DNA of 45,854 nt from Microcoleus asticus IPMA8 (lineage in GTDB: Bacteria > Cyanobacteriota > Cyanobacteriia > Cyanobacteriales > Microcoleaceae), in NCBI RefSeq assembly GCF_013179805.1, contig NZ_SRRZ01000050.1:1446-47299 (forward strand), read 5' to 3'. Positions 1 through 9,218 of the stretch are shown in pieces. Both the position numbers and the translations under genes were made by a program. The notes below the pieces were generated by a model. The model was not told the origin of the DNA, did not search any database, and saw only the letters and a program-made list of their open reading frames with translations. Position 1 is the stretch's first letter. Each line of letters begins with the position of its first letter.

Positions 1-7
1 CTGAAGA

Positions 8-778
8 CTGCCAATCCCTGATCGTTGGTTATGGTGGGCGCGGCGTTCCGTATATGTGACAGCACTTCTAGCGGAAGTGTTTCAATCCCTGATAGGGTTT
101 TAGGTTTTTTCCGGCGCGTAATTGCGATAATCCGCGATTGTAGCTTCGAGTGTTTCAATCCCTGATAGGGTTTTAGGTTTTTTCCGGCACCCGATCTTGC
201 GCGCAACCTGAGAGAGTACATGAGTTTCAATCCCTGATAGGGTTTTAGGTTTTTTCCGGCTTGCCTGGTTTTCTGAGGAAGTAGCTAAGCGTTATAAGTT
301 TCAATCCCTGATAGGGTTTTAGGTTTTTTCCGGCTTGCGGCACTTCGGTGCCGTCAACTCCCGGAATTCTATACAAGAAGTTTCAATCCCTGATAGGGTT
401 TTAGGTTTTTTCCGGCTCGACACATATCAAATCCAACTTGTAAATATCACAGTTTCAATCCCTGATAGGGTTTTAGGTTTTTTCCGGCGTCGCCTTACAC
501 CTTTAACAGTGAATGGATACCTAGTTTCAATCCCTGATAGGGTTTTAGGTTTTTTCCGGCTATTATTCAGGCAGTGTCGGTTGGTTTATTTGACGTTTCA
601 ATCCCTGATAGGGTTTTAGGTTTTTTCCGGCCCAACAGCTTCACCAGTACGAACTCCAGAAAAAAGTAAAGTTTCAATCCCTGATAGGGTTTTAGGTTTT
701 TTCCGGCTTAATCTCCTTTGTCAGTTCGATTTCGGCGGCGTGTTTCAATCCCTGATAGGGTTTTAGGTTTTTTCCGGC
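8..778 (-). CRISPR. Type I-D CRISPR array, 10 intact repeats plus one degenerate terminal repeat
   Basis: Ten identical 37-bp repeats start at 79, 152, 224, 298, 380, 452, 524, 595, 671 and 742. On the plus strand each begins GTTTCAATCCCTGATAGGG and ends CCGGC. Spacers are 34-39 bp except the fifth (335-379), which is 45 bp. On the minus strand the repeat ends ATTGAAAC, the usual 8-nt 5' handle of class 1 crRNAs, so the array is read leftward with its leader at the cas2 side. The leader-distal end carries a decayed repeat at 8-44 (22 of 37 positions match, including CAATCCCTGAT and the final CGGC), followed by a normal 34-bp spacer at 45-78. A short hairpin (CCCT-ATC-AGGG) lies in each repeat for Cas6 processing. 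Confidence 0.97.
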
Positions 779-1029
779 CGCCCGTTCCAGAAGCCTTGCT
801 GTATTTGGTTTTCAAGGTGCAGTTCCGTAAATCTAAAACAAAAGTACCATTCCAGCCTGCGGCTTGTCAATACCAAAAATTTCATACTCACTCCAAAACT
901 TTATCCTGTAAAGCTTTCACAATTTCCGTGAATTGTTTTTTCAGAGGAGGGGCATCAAACTCTTGCTGCACGTGAGTTTGAGCCGAAAAATTTGATACCC
1001 CGATTTTAACACCTACCCATTCACGGAAA
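779..1029 (-). promoter_or_regulatory. CRISPR leader with candidate array promoter
   Basis: This gene-free stretch lies between the newest repeat (742-778) and cas2. Read leftward it contains TTGACA (870-865), an 18-bp gap and TACTTT (846-841), a possible promoter that would start transcription about 55 bp before the first repeat. It also has two inverted repeats: TTTCCGTGAA near 921 with its complement near 1019, and CAAACTC/GAGTTTG around an 11-nt loop near 956-980. Leader identity follows from position and repeat orientation. The promoter is a visual match only, and no integration-factor site was recognised. Confidence 0.6.
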
Positions 1030-1305
1030 CTAAGCAAAAAATATTGTGCGATCGGCTGGCACTACCCCACCAATGCGTTCGATCTTACCCTGACAGCAAG
1101 CGCACAGCGGGAAAAACAAAATACTGTCTTCGTTGGGTTTGATGACTTTGTTCAGGCGCGATCGCAACTTTGCATACTGAGTCTCGCTCAAATCAGCACA
1201 CTCAAACACACTGTACTGCATCCACTGCCCATAGGATTTCAGCATTTTGTGAATCTTTGTCCGGCGCTTGTCTTCCGAAATATCGTAAGAAATCAGAATG
1301 TGCAT
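1030..1305 (-). CDS. cas2: CRISPR adaptation endoribonuclease-like protein Cas2
   Basis: This 91-residue protein has the normal Cas2 length and fold signature. An N-terminal beta strand (MHILISYDIS) carries the conserved aspartate at position 8, followed by the basic helix and the SVFECADLS strand. Cas2 forms the Cas1-Cas2 integrase that inserts new spacers at the leader end of the array. Here it is the last gene of the cas series and the one nearest the leader. It starts 2 bp after the cas1 stop, so the two are almost certainly co-translated. Nothing suggests that it is inactive. Confidence 0.96.
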   Translation of the reverse strand: MHILISYDISEDKRRTKIHKMLKSYGQWMQYSVFECADLSETQYAKLRSRLNKVIKPNEDSILFFPLCACCQGKIERIGGVVPADRTIFFA

Positions 1306-1307
1306 AT

Positions 1308-2309
1308 CTAATACAAAACTAAAGGTGGATATTTGTCAATTTCGCCCATCAAATATTTCGCCAACAGCCGCCCTTGAATTTCAAAAGCTTCTTGATAGGT
1401 ACACTTGCGTTTCAAAACAGGATGCTTAAACTCAGACTGCTTTTTCTTTTCATACAACTTCAGAAACTCTTTCCGTCCCGTTTCCGACAGTCGCACCACA
1501 TTACTCAGAGGTTCCACCGTAAAATCATTTAGTGTCAGAATCCGGCGGTTAATCGCATTCAAAATGATACTGTCTGCTACCAAAGGGCGGAACTCTTCCA
1601 TCAAATCAAATGCTAAACCCACGCGGCCGTAGCGCTGCATATGAAGGTATCCTAAATAAGGGTCAAATCCCACAATATTAATCGCGCTTTGCACATCGTG
1701 ACGCAGCAGCGTGTAAGCAAAATTCATCAAAGAATTCACCGGATCGGTAGCAGGGCGGTGTCGCGGTCGAAACACAAAGCCTTCCGCGCGAATTAATTGG
1801 TTGAAAACCCTGAAATATGCCGCACTTCCAGCACCTTCTTGTGCGCGCAAGGAGTCAATATTGTCAGTTTTGTCAAGTTTGGCGATCGCATTGGAAATCT
1901 GCATAATTGCCGAAGCTAAATTGATTTCCGAATGTTCCCGCTGAGTTTGAGATAAACTGGTGCGATAATTCTTCAACTTCCCGCGAATAAAACCCCGGAC
2001 AACATGAATAGCTTGCGGAGTTTCCCCCGCCGCTTTCCACTGAGCATTGCGAACGAAAATGTTTTTACTTAATTCCGGTTCCAGCTTACCCAAATAGTGA
2101 CCCGTATCCGTGATAAAAGTCAGAGGAATTTTGCGTTGTAGCAATTCTGCGATCGCCGCCGGGGAAATAGTCGCCCGTCCCAAAATCACCACTCCATCTA
2201 AATGAATCAAAGGCACATCCTGTAATATTTGATTCTTTGCCTTGACATTTAGGCGTTCATCTGTTTTTCCAATAAACACATCATCTTGATTGATATACAG
2301 TGTCCCCAC
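1308..2309 (-). CDS. cas1: CRISPR-associated integrase Cas1
   Basis: This 333-residue Cas1 is full length. The metal-binding active-site residues are visible: E158 in RAQEGAG, H223 in YLHMQRYGR and D235/E238 in FDLMEEF. Cas1 is the catalytic subunit of the spacer integrase and works with Cas2 and, in type I-D, with Cas4 for PAM-aware trimming of prespacers. The gene lies between cas4 and cas2, with a 2-bp gap to cas2 and a 27-bp gap to cas4, which indicates a cas4-cas1-cas2 adaptation operon. The start ATG at 2309 gives the standard N-terminus (MGTLYINQ). Confidence 0.97.
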   Translation of the reverse strand: MGTLYINQDDVFIGKTDERLNVKAKNQILQDVPLIHLDGVVILGRATISPAAIAELLQRKIPLTFITDTGHYLGKLEPELSKNIFVRNAQWKAAGETPQAIHVVRGFIRGKLKNYRTSLSQTQREHSEINLASAIMQISNAIAKLDKTDNIDSLRAQEGAGSAAYFRVFNQLIRAEGFVFRPRHRPATDPVNSLMNFAYTLLRHDVQSAINIVGFDPYLGYLHMQRYGRVGLAFDLMEEFRPLVADSIILNAINRRILTLNDFTVEPLSNVVRLSETGRKEFLKLYEKKKQSEFKHPVLKRKCTYQEAFEIQGRLLAKYLMGEIDKYPPLVLY

Positions 2310-2336
2310 GATCGACTCCTAAATTTGTAGTTTGGA

Positions 2337-2930
2337 TTAATTAGCTTCTTGATAGCGCAGGACTTTCTCAGCAGCTTGCGGCAAACATTGCTGATAAAGG
2401 CTGCAACCTTGACAGCGTTTGCTATAATTAGGTTGAGGCATTCTGCCTGTTTGCAGCAAAAATTGGATAGCGGTGATAGTGGCGATCGCCTCCTGTCTCA
2501 ACCCCTGAGAAATCTCGACTAATTGCCGCTGATGCGACTGCGCGTAATACACATATCCAGTTGCAATAGTTTTCCCCGTCATCTCCTCTAAACAAAGCGC
2601 TTGGGCGCAAACTTGCAACTCGTCATTATCCCATTCTCCCTTCCGTCCCCGCTTGTATTCCACGGGATAAATCTCACCCTCAGCCGACTCAATCAAATCC
2701 GATTTACCAATCAGTTTGTAGCGCTCAGACTTCAGCCAAATTGCCCGAACCTGCCAAGTTTCATCGCGGTTAATCTCGCCCATCGTGTGAACGCGATCGT
2801 GCAAACTCGTGCCTTCTATGGTATACTGATTGTCCGCAAATTCCCCCGCACAAAACATCCGCCAGCAGCGGTGAGCGCAATAGGAATATTGGTTGAGAGA
2901 TGCGATCGAAATGTAATCAAAATCGTTCAT
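2337..2930 (-). CDS. cas4: CRISPR-associated exonuclease Cas4
   Basis: This 197-residue protein is a RecB-like nuclease of the Cas4/Dna2 family. The nuclease core is visible as D78 (SDLIE) and the E91-x-K93 motif (VEYKRG). Cysteines for the iron-sulfur cluster occur near the N-terminus (C18, C22, C27) and at the C-terminus (C173, C176, C182). Cas4 trims prespacers so that spacers are taken from targets with the right PAM. It sits directly upstream of cas1. On its upstream side a 140-bp gap filled by an interspersed repeat separates it from cas6, so the adaptation genes may form their own transcription unit. Confidence 0.95.
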   Translation of the reverse strand: MNDFDYISIASLNQYSYCAHRCWRMFCAGEFADNQYTIEGTSLHDRVHTMGEINRDETWQVRAIWLKSERYKLIGKSDLIESAEGEIYPVEYKRGRKGEWDNDELQVCAQALCLEEMTGKTIATGYVYYAQSHQRQLVEISQGLRQEAIATITAIQFLLQTGRMPQPNYSKRCQGCSLYQQCLPQAAEKVLRYQEAN

Positions 2931-2970
2931 AATTTAAGGGTTTGTAAGAGATTGGTAATTGGGAATTAGC

Positions 2971-3060
2971 AACAGGCAAGATGCCTGTTCCACAAGAGTT
3001 TAGTGTTATTGTGGGGTGGGCATCTTGCCCGCCCTGGAAATCCGGCATCTTGCCCGCCCT
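2971..3060. repeat. Interspersed palindromic repeat, copy 1 (GGCAAGATGCC family)
   Basis: The arm GGCAAGATGCCTGTTCCACA (2975-2994) pairs imperfectly with TGTGGGGTGGGCATCTTGCC (about 3010-3029). A further partial arm, GGCATCTTGCCCGCC, lies at 3044-3058. The same element recurs at 14091-14157, so this is a dispersed, non-coding cyanobacterial repeat. It occupies most of the cas4-cas6 gap. Confidence 0.85.
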
Positions 3061-3070
3061 CAAAATCCGT

Positions 3071-3904
3071 TTAACTCTTATTAACAACAATCCGCCGAGT
3101 CATTCCCATCCCCATCGGAGTTTTCCTCCCTACACCGCAGTAAACAGCAAAATCAGCCAAAGCATTAATTTGCTTAATCAGTAAAGGCTCCACATCTCCC
3201 AAAATCCGATAACTAACCTCCCCAACCATGCCGACAAAATCGCTTTGATAGTTAGTCAATCTTTCACTTCGGATATTGACAAATGTCGAAAAAAGTGCAT
3301 CGAAGGAAAGATCGGGAATTGCGATCGGGCTGTACTTATTCCACCGACTGAGGAGACTGTTAAAAACGCAATCTCTAGTAGGAATCACCGAATCAAATTT
3401 CCCCTGCCTAAAAGTAGTAGGAGTCGCAAAACTGAAGGCAATTAAGCGATTAGTTTCGGAAGCGCGATCGTACAATTGAGAGTAATCGCAAGCATTAGCC
3501 CAAGGCTGATCTACTTGGGGCGTTCCGAGAATCTTAGTAATCATCAAATCGGCGGGCCCTAGATGCCACGGCTTCGACGGATTGAGGTTCAGCCAAAGCT
3601 GAGTTAACTTGCCAAATAAAGTGTCATCAAGCAGAGTAATCCGCCACCAACAGAGGGTGTGTTCTGGAATCGGTTCTGTGTGTTCCCATTGCAGGAAATG
3701 GTGTTTTTTGAAAGGGCATTTTTTAGTTTGCAAAGGGCTGAGGGTGAAAGATTTTTGGGCGGCGGCATCGTGGAGGCGATCGCCGAGTTTTTTGTCAACG
3801 GAGCTCACGAGGGTGAGGAAGAGGGCGTGCAGGTGTCTTCCGGTGAGGTATCCGGGGGGAATTGGGGCCAGGGGAAGGATGTTGAGGACTAGGCTGTGTG
3901 GCAT
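3071..3904 (-). CDS. cas6: CRISPR pre-crRNA endoribonuclease Cas6
   Basis: This 277-residue RAMP protein has the C-terminal glycine-rich loop typical of Cas6 (GVGRKTPMGMGMTR, residues about 257-270). In I-D systems Cas6 cuts the pre-crRNA in the repeat, leaving the ATTGAAAC 5' handle seen in this array, and usually stays with the mature crRNA. Its position between csc1 and cas4 matches the canonical I-D order. The ATG at 3904 is the only sensible start (MPHSLVLNILPL). The catalytic histidine cannot be assigned with certainty by eye. Confidence 0.93.
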   Translation of the reverse strand: MPHSLVLNILPLAPIPPGYLTGRHLHALFLTLVSSVDKKLGDRLHDAAAQKSFTLSPLQTKKCPFKKHHFLQWEHTEPIPEHTLCWWRITLLDDTLFGKLTQLWLNLNPSKPWHLGPADLMITKILGTPQVDQPWANACDYSQLYDRASETNRLIAFSFATPTTFRQGKFDSVIPTRDCVFNSLLSRWNKYSPIAIPDLSFDALFSTFVNIRSERLTNYQSDFVGMVGEVSYRILGDVEPLLIKQINALADFAVYCGVGRKTPMGMGMTRRIVVNKS

Positions 3905-3995
3905 ATTTGGTTAATGGTTAATGCTTAAAATTGGTTTAATTTTTATCGTTCCCAGGTTCTACCTGGGAACGCATTTCTAGAGGCTCTGCCTCCTA

Positions 3996-4703
3996 TTAAT
4001 CGGCTCGAAAGCGGTATTCCATACACGCCGGAATTTTGAGTTTGTCAAACTCGTAATATCGCCCTAGCATTTTGACATTTTGGATGAGGCTAACCGGAGG
4101 CATATTAACCACATCGTAGCTAATCACTTGATGGGAAAACATCACGTCTAAAGGGTTGAGAAGATAGGGAAAGATGAAGTCTGTTGCTGAAGGCGATCGC
4201 TTCACTTCCTTCTGTTCTACAATTTCAACTGCTGCTTTGCTCATCCACTTTCCCAACCGTATCCACTTTGCCAGTTTGAGAGACTTCTCTAAGATTATGA
4301 AAAACTCAAATTTGCTTTCCGGCGCGATTTCTTTTGTTCTTCCAAAACTAGGGATATTTTTCTGAGTTTTCTCCATCTCAACGTGATAGTTGTTGTTTGC
4401 GTATTTCCAAGTATTGAGAGTGGAAGAGTGAGAAATAGAACGCCCCGGAGTAACATAAATCCCCTGTTGGTTGAGCGCAGTTAAATGCGGCTCGTATTTA
4501 GGAACTTGTTCGGGACAGAAATAGCGATAGGAATGTTCTTCAGAAACGGTGGTGGAATAGATTTCGCTATCCACCAAACCGAGGGCATAACAAAGCGCGT
4601 AATTGTGAATTACCGGCTCAGTTTCGTAAAGTCTCCCTATCTCGCGAGTTGCAAAATAAAGGCTATCGTGCAACTCGATTTGACAGCGGTAAATAAAAGT
4701 CAT
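3996..4703 (-). CDS. csc1: Type I-D Cascade subunit Csc1 (Cas5d-like)
   Basis: This 235-residue protein has the usual length of Csc1 and opens with the RAMP-type strand MTFIYRCQIELHDSLYFATREIG. Csc1 is the Cas5 equivalent of type I-D. It caps the crRNA 5' handle and contacts Cas10d in the surveillance complex. The gene begins 5 bp after csc2 ends, so the two are translationally coupled. Identity rests on the family-typical N-terminus, the size and the gene order. The 91-bp gap to cas6 holds nothing notable. Confidence 0.94.
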   Translation of the reverse strand: MTFIYRCQIELHDSLYFATREIGRLYETEPVIHNYALCYALGLVDSEIYSTTVSEEHSYRYFCPEQVPKYEPHLTALNQQGIYVTPGRSISHSSTLNTWKYANNNYHVEMEKTQKNIPSFGRTKEIAPESKFEFFIILEKSLKLAKWIRLGKWMSKAAVEIVEQKEVKRSPSATDFIFPYLLNPLDVMFSHQVISYDVVNMPPVSLIQNVKMLGRYYEFDKLKIPACMEYRFRAD

Positions 4704-4708
4704 GGTTG

Positions 4709-5722
4709 TTACTCCGCTGCTGCTGTAGCTCCTGCCTTACCCTTGATATGCTTCTTCGCGTAAGCTTTAGCCTCGTCATCGGCTTTCTTCAACATTTTTT
4801 TGAGTTCATCTTCATTGCCAATAACAGCTTTAACCTCTGTCACTAATGGTGTAAACTTATCCCCAATAAAGTCTTCATGCACGATAAATTCCTCAGACAG
4901 TAACGTTTGGATAGCAGCCCTAGCAGCCATAATCACATCATCTTCATTGAGAGGGTTGTTGGAGTTGAGTTTATCCTCAACCTGCAATTTGTCGTAAATT
5001 GCTTGCGTCCAGCGGAGGTTACTGGTAATTTCGCCGTCGGCAAATACCACGCCAATTAACTCATTTCTGACTCGACCTGTGCGGGTGGTTTGAGCGCCAT
5101 AGTGCCGCGTTCTGAGGATGTTGTTGAAAACATACAAAAAACTAGCTTCTGTAGGGTCTTTCAGGGTGACAATGCTAGGAAAGAAAATCTGGGGTTTGAT
5201 GTGGTCTTGCTGATTGATGCGACTGGTAACTTCGCCTGGTTTGGAACCTGCTTCACCCTTAGATGCCATTGTGCCATTCTCAAAGGGAGCATTGAGGGTA
5301 AAAGTCTCGTGAGATTCATCAAAAGCGGTAATTGAAAATGCTGTGTCAACTACTACTTTAGATTTCTCGGAACCCGAGTCACCGATCGCAAATCCGTAGA
5401 TAATGCAATCAGGATTATTCATTGCAAACTTGACATTGTATTCGCAATCTTCAGCGTTCATAAAACCATAGTTACGCAGTAACTCGCGGCCGACTAAACG
5501 TTCTGGTGTAGATTGCTTGCGCTTAAACATGGTAAGGCGGCTGATAGGTTTTTGGTCTTCAATTCCGGCCCTGACTCGCGCTTTATTCAGTTCTCCATCT
5601 GTCTGAAATAGAGGATAAGATTCTGTCACTCGTACAGTCAGGAAGTGGGCATATTTGCCCATTGGTTTGTAAGGGATGCTGGCATGAAATAATTTAGCAT
5701 CAAGGGTTTTTAAGAAAGGCAT
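4709..5722 (-). CDS. csc2: Type I-D Cascade backbone subunit Csc2 (Cas7d-like)
   Basis: This 337-residue Csc2 is the Cas7 equivalent that polymerises along the crRNA spacer to form the Cascade filament. The N-terminus (MPFLKTLDAKLFHASIPYKP) and the middle section with LRTRHYGAQTTRTGRVRNELIGV are characteristic of the family. A lysine- and alanine-rich tail (ADDEAKAYAKKHIKGKAG) closes the protein. It is preceded by an AGGAG-like ribosome-binding site (AGGAGACAAATC before the ATG at 5722) and follows cas10d after 81 bp. Confidence 0.95.
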   Translation of the reverse strand: MPFLKTLDAKLFHASIPYKPMGKYAHFLTVRVTESYPLFQTDGELNKARVRAGIEDQKPISRLTMFKRKQSTPERLVGRELLRNYGFMNAEDCEYNVKFAMNNPDCIIYGFAIGDSGSEKSKVVVDTAFSITAFDESHETFTLNAPFENGTMASKGEAGSKPGEVTSRINQQDHIKPQIFFPSIVTLKDPTEASFLYVFNNILRTRHYGAQTTRTGRVRNELIGVVFADGEITSNLRWTQAIYDKLQVEDKLNSNNPLNEDDVIMAARAAIQTLLSEEFIVHEDFIGDKFTPLVTEVKAVIGNEDELKKMLKKADDEAKAYAKKHIKGKAGATAAAE

Positions 5723-5803
5723 GATTTGTCTCCTAAGTGAAATTTGTAGTTAAAATGTTACTGGTGCAAAATGCGTGTAGCTTATCAAACACTAGCTTCA
5801 GCT

Positions 5804-8800
5804 TTAATTGTCAGCTTCGTCCTCAGATTCGTCACCTAATTTTTCCTCTTTAGCGCGATTTTCTTTGTCATTCTCTAAACGATAAAGGAATTCGCAGGTA
5901 TCTCGGATTAGGTTGATTTGGCGGCCGGCTAAACGAGCCCGATCGCCCGCGAAAGACTGCTCAAATACCTCCTCAACAAAGTATCGACTAAACTCTAAAA
6001 TTGCCTCTCGTTCTTCCTCCCGCTTGCTGAAAATCCAGCGCCCTTCAGCAGTAGAAGCGTGAACGCGATCCATGAGCTTTGAAACTTCAGCAGCAACAAC
6101 AAACACTAAAGAAAAACTATGATCGGCTTCTAGGATAGTTTTAGAAGCAATATCAATCGGTTTCAGCACAGCATTTGCCTTGGGATTGTATCGCTTACTT
6201 GCACGGTAAAATCTGCGATACAATTCCGTCAATTTTTGGGGGTGGTTTAAACTTGATGCGGTTGTCACAGTCAATCGTTCCTCTTCATGATTATAGTGGG
6301 CATAGGAGTCAAAGCAAGGGTAAAAATGATAAGCATAAAGCTTGATTTTTTGAATTGATGCCGTTTCATTTTTCTGTTTGCGAACCCATTGATTTAGGTA
6401 GCTAAACACATAAAGCGGGCTGGTTTCAAAATCCTTGGCGAGTTCAGTTAATTTACCCCAGTTGGAGTCATAGCCGGACTTCCCCTGTTTCGCATTAACA
6501 TCAAGGTGAATGGCATAAGCCGCAGTTAAGACATTTAAAGGTGCAGGATAAGATTTGCCGTTTTCCTCCCAACCTTCTAGGATATAGTCGAGGCGGAAGC
6601 GCTCGCGCTTGGTCAATACCCTAAAAGCTTGGGGTACACTGTCAAGAAATACGGTTTCTTCAAATTCTGCACCGTCGTTAAAAGGCGGAATTGGCGACTC
6701 GGAAACTACGGTTTTGACATCTAGAATCATGGGAAAAGCAAAAGCTAGCCAAGCTGGCATTACCCAAGATTCGGTATCAGTTGCATCTCGACCGGGGGGA
6801 AGCGCCATGAAGTAAAATGTTAGGGGCTGGTCTTCGGGATAGGAAAGTTTGAAGGTGCGGTCTTTTCCTGGTTCGAGGTTTTCATCTATTAGGAAAGCAT
6901 CGACGCTTTGGTAGCGATCGCGTCCAAAATTTGCTTGCAAATCCTTGCTGATAAAATGATTGCGAATGCTGGTATCAAAGCGGCTTTGGGCAATGCTAGT
7001 GTAGGCTTTTTGCAGAAACTTATTTGTCTCTGGGGTGAAGTAATATGTGGGATAAAAATAGAGATATCGATATTTCCCATCTTCAAATTTTTTGCCCACA
7101 GCTTGAGTTTGATTCATTAAAATTTGTCTCAGCATCATTTCCAAACCTGCAATACTAGAAATATTGCGTTTGGCGTTAGAACCTCCCAACATTTGTTTGT
7201 TAGTGTAAACTTGAGGCGTGAACAAAACGGCTGATTCCATTTGTTCTGTCACCGTGTAAGCTGAATGAGAAATTGAACAGATTAACTGTCTTCCTCTACC
7301 CTGTTTCTTAGCGAGTTGGTAGCGTTCCAACTCATCTAAAAATACGTCACTGGATGCTGTGTCCAATGGTGTATTTCCGGGTAACATGACAACCCGCGTT
7401 ACCCACAGTCGCAAATCGTCCCAACCGTCGGGCAATTTGTACTGTGAAAGAATGGGTTTAATCATTTGGGAAATGTGGACGATCGCCTGTTGGCAAACCT
7501 CCCGCACATCCTCAATGCCTGGGTGATGTTCTAGGTACTTTGCTGCTAAATAGTACCATTCGTAAGGAACGCCACCTGTATTACCTTTTAGCTTAAGTTC
7601 TTTTAGGCGTTCATTAATCCGTTGGATTTCTCTCAGGGCTGGTAGATACTCGGACAGGTTCCAAAACTTAGCAATTTCCTCGACAATATCTAGATGAGGC
7701 AGTGTGGGTAGTTTTTTGTCTTTCTTGCGTGCAGCTTCGATCGTATAAACCTGTTCTCCCCAAATCTTGCGACTCACTAAGTCGCCAAGTTCAGCAATCT
7801 GGTCAATCCGAATATCGTCGTCAAAATTGAAGCTGTAATCAGCAGACAAAACATCCTGTCTTTGAAGTTTGATCAGATTATCGCTGCGACTTTTTGCAAC
7901 AGAGTTTTTCCCTATTTTGAGAATTCGTAAAGTAGCACTAATGGCAACTAGCATCAAAGCTGACGCATCAAAAAACAGGTTATAATACTCGGCATATTTC
8001 ATTCCTTTACCATCTCTGCCAAAGCCAGTTTGTCGCCGTTGCAGTTGTCCGGCGCAGAGTAGTTTAATCTTGCTAACTACTCGTTCGGGTAAGTCTAAAA
8101 TTGAAATAGCAGGAGCATCCCGCCGTGCTAGGTAAATTACACCTGTTGGTAGGTAAAGCAAAGGTTCATAGTAGGTGCAAGCGTCGGTATTCAGCGCCGT
8201 ATGCACTTCCATTAAAGCGTTATTGACGACGTTAGTAAGTACGCCTCTGTTTTCAGCGATGCTGTGATAAGTAAATTTTAATTTCCCGTCGCTGAGGCTG
8301 TGGATTAACTCGTTTAGTCTGGTATTTTCTGCATCTTGCGGATGTTTGATAATAGATGCTAGGGAATCTGCTAAACAGGTCAAGTCTGAGAGACTGCGGA
8401 GAGTGCGATCGCGCAAAACTGGATTTAACCCCAATTCCGAAAAATTCCAGTTAGTATCCCAACGCCGCTGAGCGTTGTAAGCAAGGCAGAGCAAGTCGTC
8501 AATGTATTCTCGATAAGCATCTGGATCGTCGGGATTGATGAAGCTATCTATTCCTAACTGTCGCACTTTTTCATCAATAATTTGACGGTGCTGTTCTAGC
8601 GGTAACTTGCGGCAATCGTTGGGGATATCGGGGAATTTTTCAAAGTCGTGGAGAATAAATCCAGCAATTACTAACCGCCGTTCTTTTTCTCCCACCGCTC
8701 GCCGCACGGTGGTATCGAGTTTTTCTAACCGCTGTTCAATTAAATTAGCGGGAAATAATCCATTTAGCAGGTGAGTATTTAGGGACTGATCGCCTGCATT

Positions 8801-9163
8801 ATGCCGTCTCACATTCTCTTTTCCTTGTTTGCGATCGAGTTCGTCAAAAAATTTGCCGCCTTTGGCTGTAACGCCAATGGCAACTCGCAGCAGATTTGGC
8901 AAGACATATTCTGCGAAGTCTGCCATGACGCGATCGCCTGGATTTTGACTCTGAATGGCTTCTCGCAAGAGTTTGAGGGTTAGTAAGTCGCGAGTTTGAG
9001 GTTCGATTGTGCGATCGGACGTTTGAAAGTTTGACCCCAATTCTTCATCTTGCAACCAGTCATCATCTGCATCATCCGATCGCTGTGAGTTCAAATTAAC
9101 TGGGATATCAAATAATGAGAGTTGTTGGTACTCTTCATCGGGTTTTTGACGTTTTTTAGCCAT
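5804..9163 (-). CDS. cas10d: Type I-D large subunit and HD nuclease Cas10d (Csc3)
   Basis: This 1119-residue protein is the signature gene of type I-D. An HD-type nuclease region lies in the N-terminal quarter, with H131 in SLNTHLLNG and HD at 172-173 in FILHDFEKF. The rest is the Cas10-like large subunit. No GGDD cyclase motif was found, as expected for Cas10d, which does not make cyclic oligoadenylates. Because HD sits here, the separate Cas3 has only a helicase. Cas10d recognises the PAM and cuts target DNA with Cas3. The N-terminus (residues 1-55) is acidic and probably disordered, and the C-terminus is Glu/Asp-rich. A terminator-like hairpin lies just upstream, so this gene may have its own promoter. 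Confidence 0.96.
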   Translation of the reverse strand: MAKKRQKPDEEYQQLSLFDIPVNLNSQRSDDADDDWLQDEELGSNFQTSDRTIEPQTRDLLTLKLLREAIQSQNPGDRVMADFAEYVLPNLLRVAIGVTAKGGKFFDELDRKQGKENVRRHNAGDQSLNTHLLNGLFPANLIEQRLEKLDTTVRRAVGEKERRLVIAGFILHDFEKFPDIPNDCRKLPLEQHRQIIDEKVRQLGIDSFINPDDPDAYREYIDDLLCLAYNAQRRWDTNWNFSELGLNPVLRDRTLRSLSDLTCLADSLASIIKHPQDAENTRLNELIHSLSDGKLKFTYHSIAENRGVLTNVVNNALMEVHTALNTDACTYYEPLLYLPTGVIYLARRDAPAISILDLPERVVSKIKLLCAGQLQRRQTGFGRDGKGMKYAEYYNLFFDASALMLVAISATLRILKIGKNSVAKSRSDNLIKLQRQDVLSADYSFNFDDDIRIDQIAELGDLVSRKIWGEQVYTIEAARKKDKKLPTLPHLDIVEEIAKFWNLSEYLPALREIQRINERLKELKLKGNTGGVPYEWYYLAAKYLEHHPGIEDVREVCQQAIVHISQMIKPILSQYKLPDGWDDLRLWVTRVVMLPGNTPLDTASSDVFLDELERYQLAKKQGRGRQLICSISHSAYTVTEQMESAVLFTPQVYTNKQMLGGSNAKRNISSIAGLEMMLRQILMNQTQAVGKKFEDGKYRYLYFYPTYYFTPETNKFLQKAYTSIAQSRFDTSIRNHFISKDLQANFGRDRYQSVDAFLIDENLEPGKDRTFKLSYPEDQPLTFYFMALPPGRDATDTESWVMPAWLAFAFPMILDVKTVVSESPIPPFNDGAEFEETVFLDSVPQAFRVLTKRERFRLDYILEGWEENGKSYPAPLNVLTAAYAIHLDVNAKQGKSGYDSNWGKLTELAKDFETSPLYVFSYLNQWVRKQKNETASIQKIKLYAYHFYPCFDSYAHYNHEEERLTVTTASSLNHPQKLTELYRRFYRASKRYNPKANAVLKPIDIASKTILEADHSFSLVFVVAAEVSKLMDRVHASTAEGRWIFSKREEEREAILEFSRYFVEEVFEQSFAGDRARLAGRQINLIRDTCEFLYRLENDKENRAKEEKLGDESEDEADN

Positions 9164-9218
9164 TTTATGCCTCTAGGGAGTCTATGAAAGAACTCACTTA
9201 TCTTTGGAAAATTTTGAC

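Noticed and set aside
335..975. Open reading frames across the CRISPR array and leader
   Set aside because: They simply translate repeats (repeated VSIPDRVLGFFR) and have no ribosome sites.
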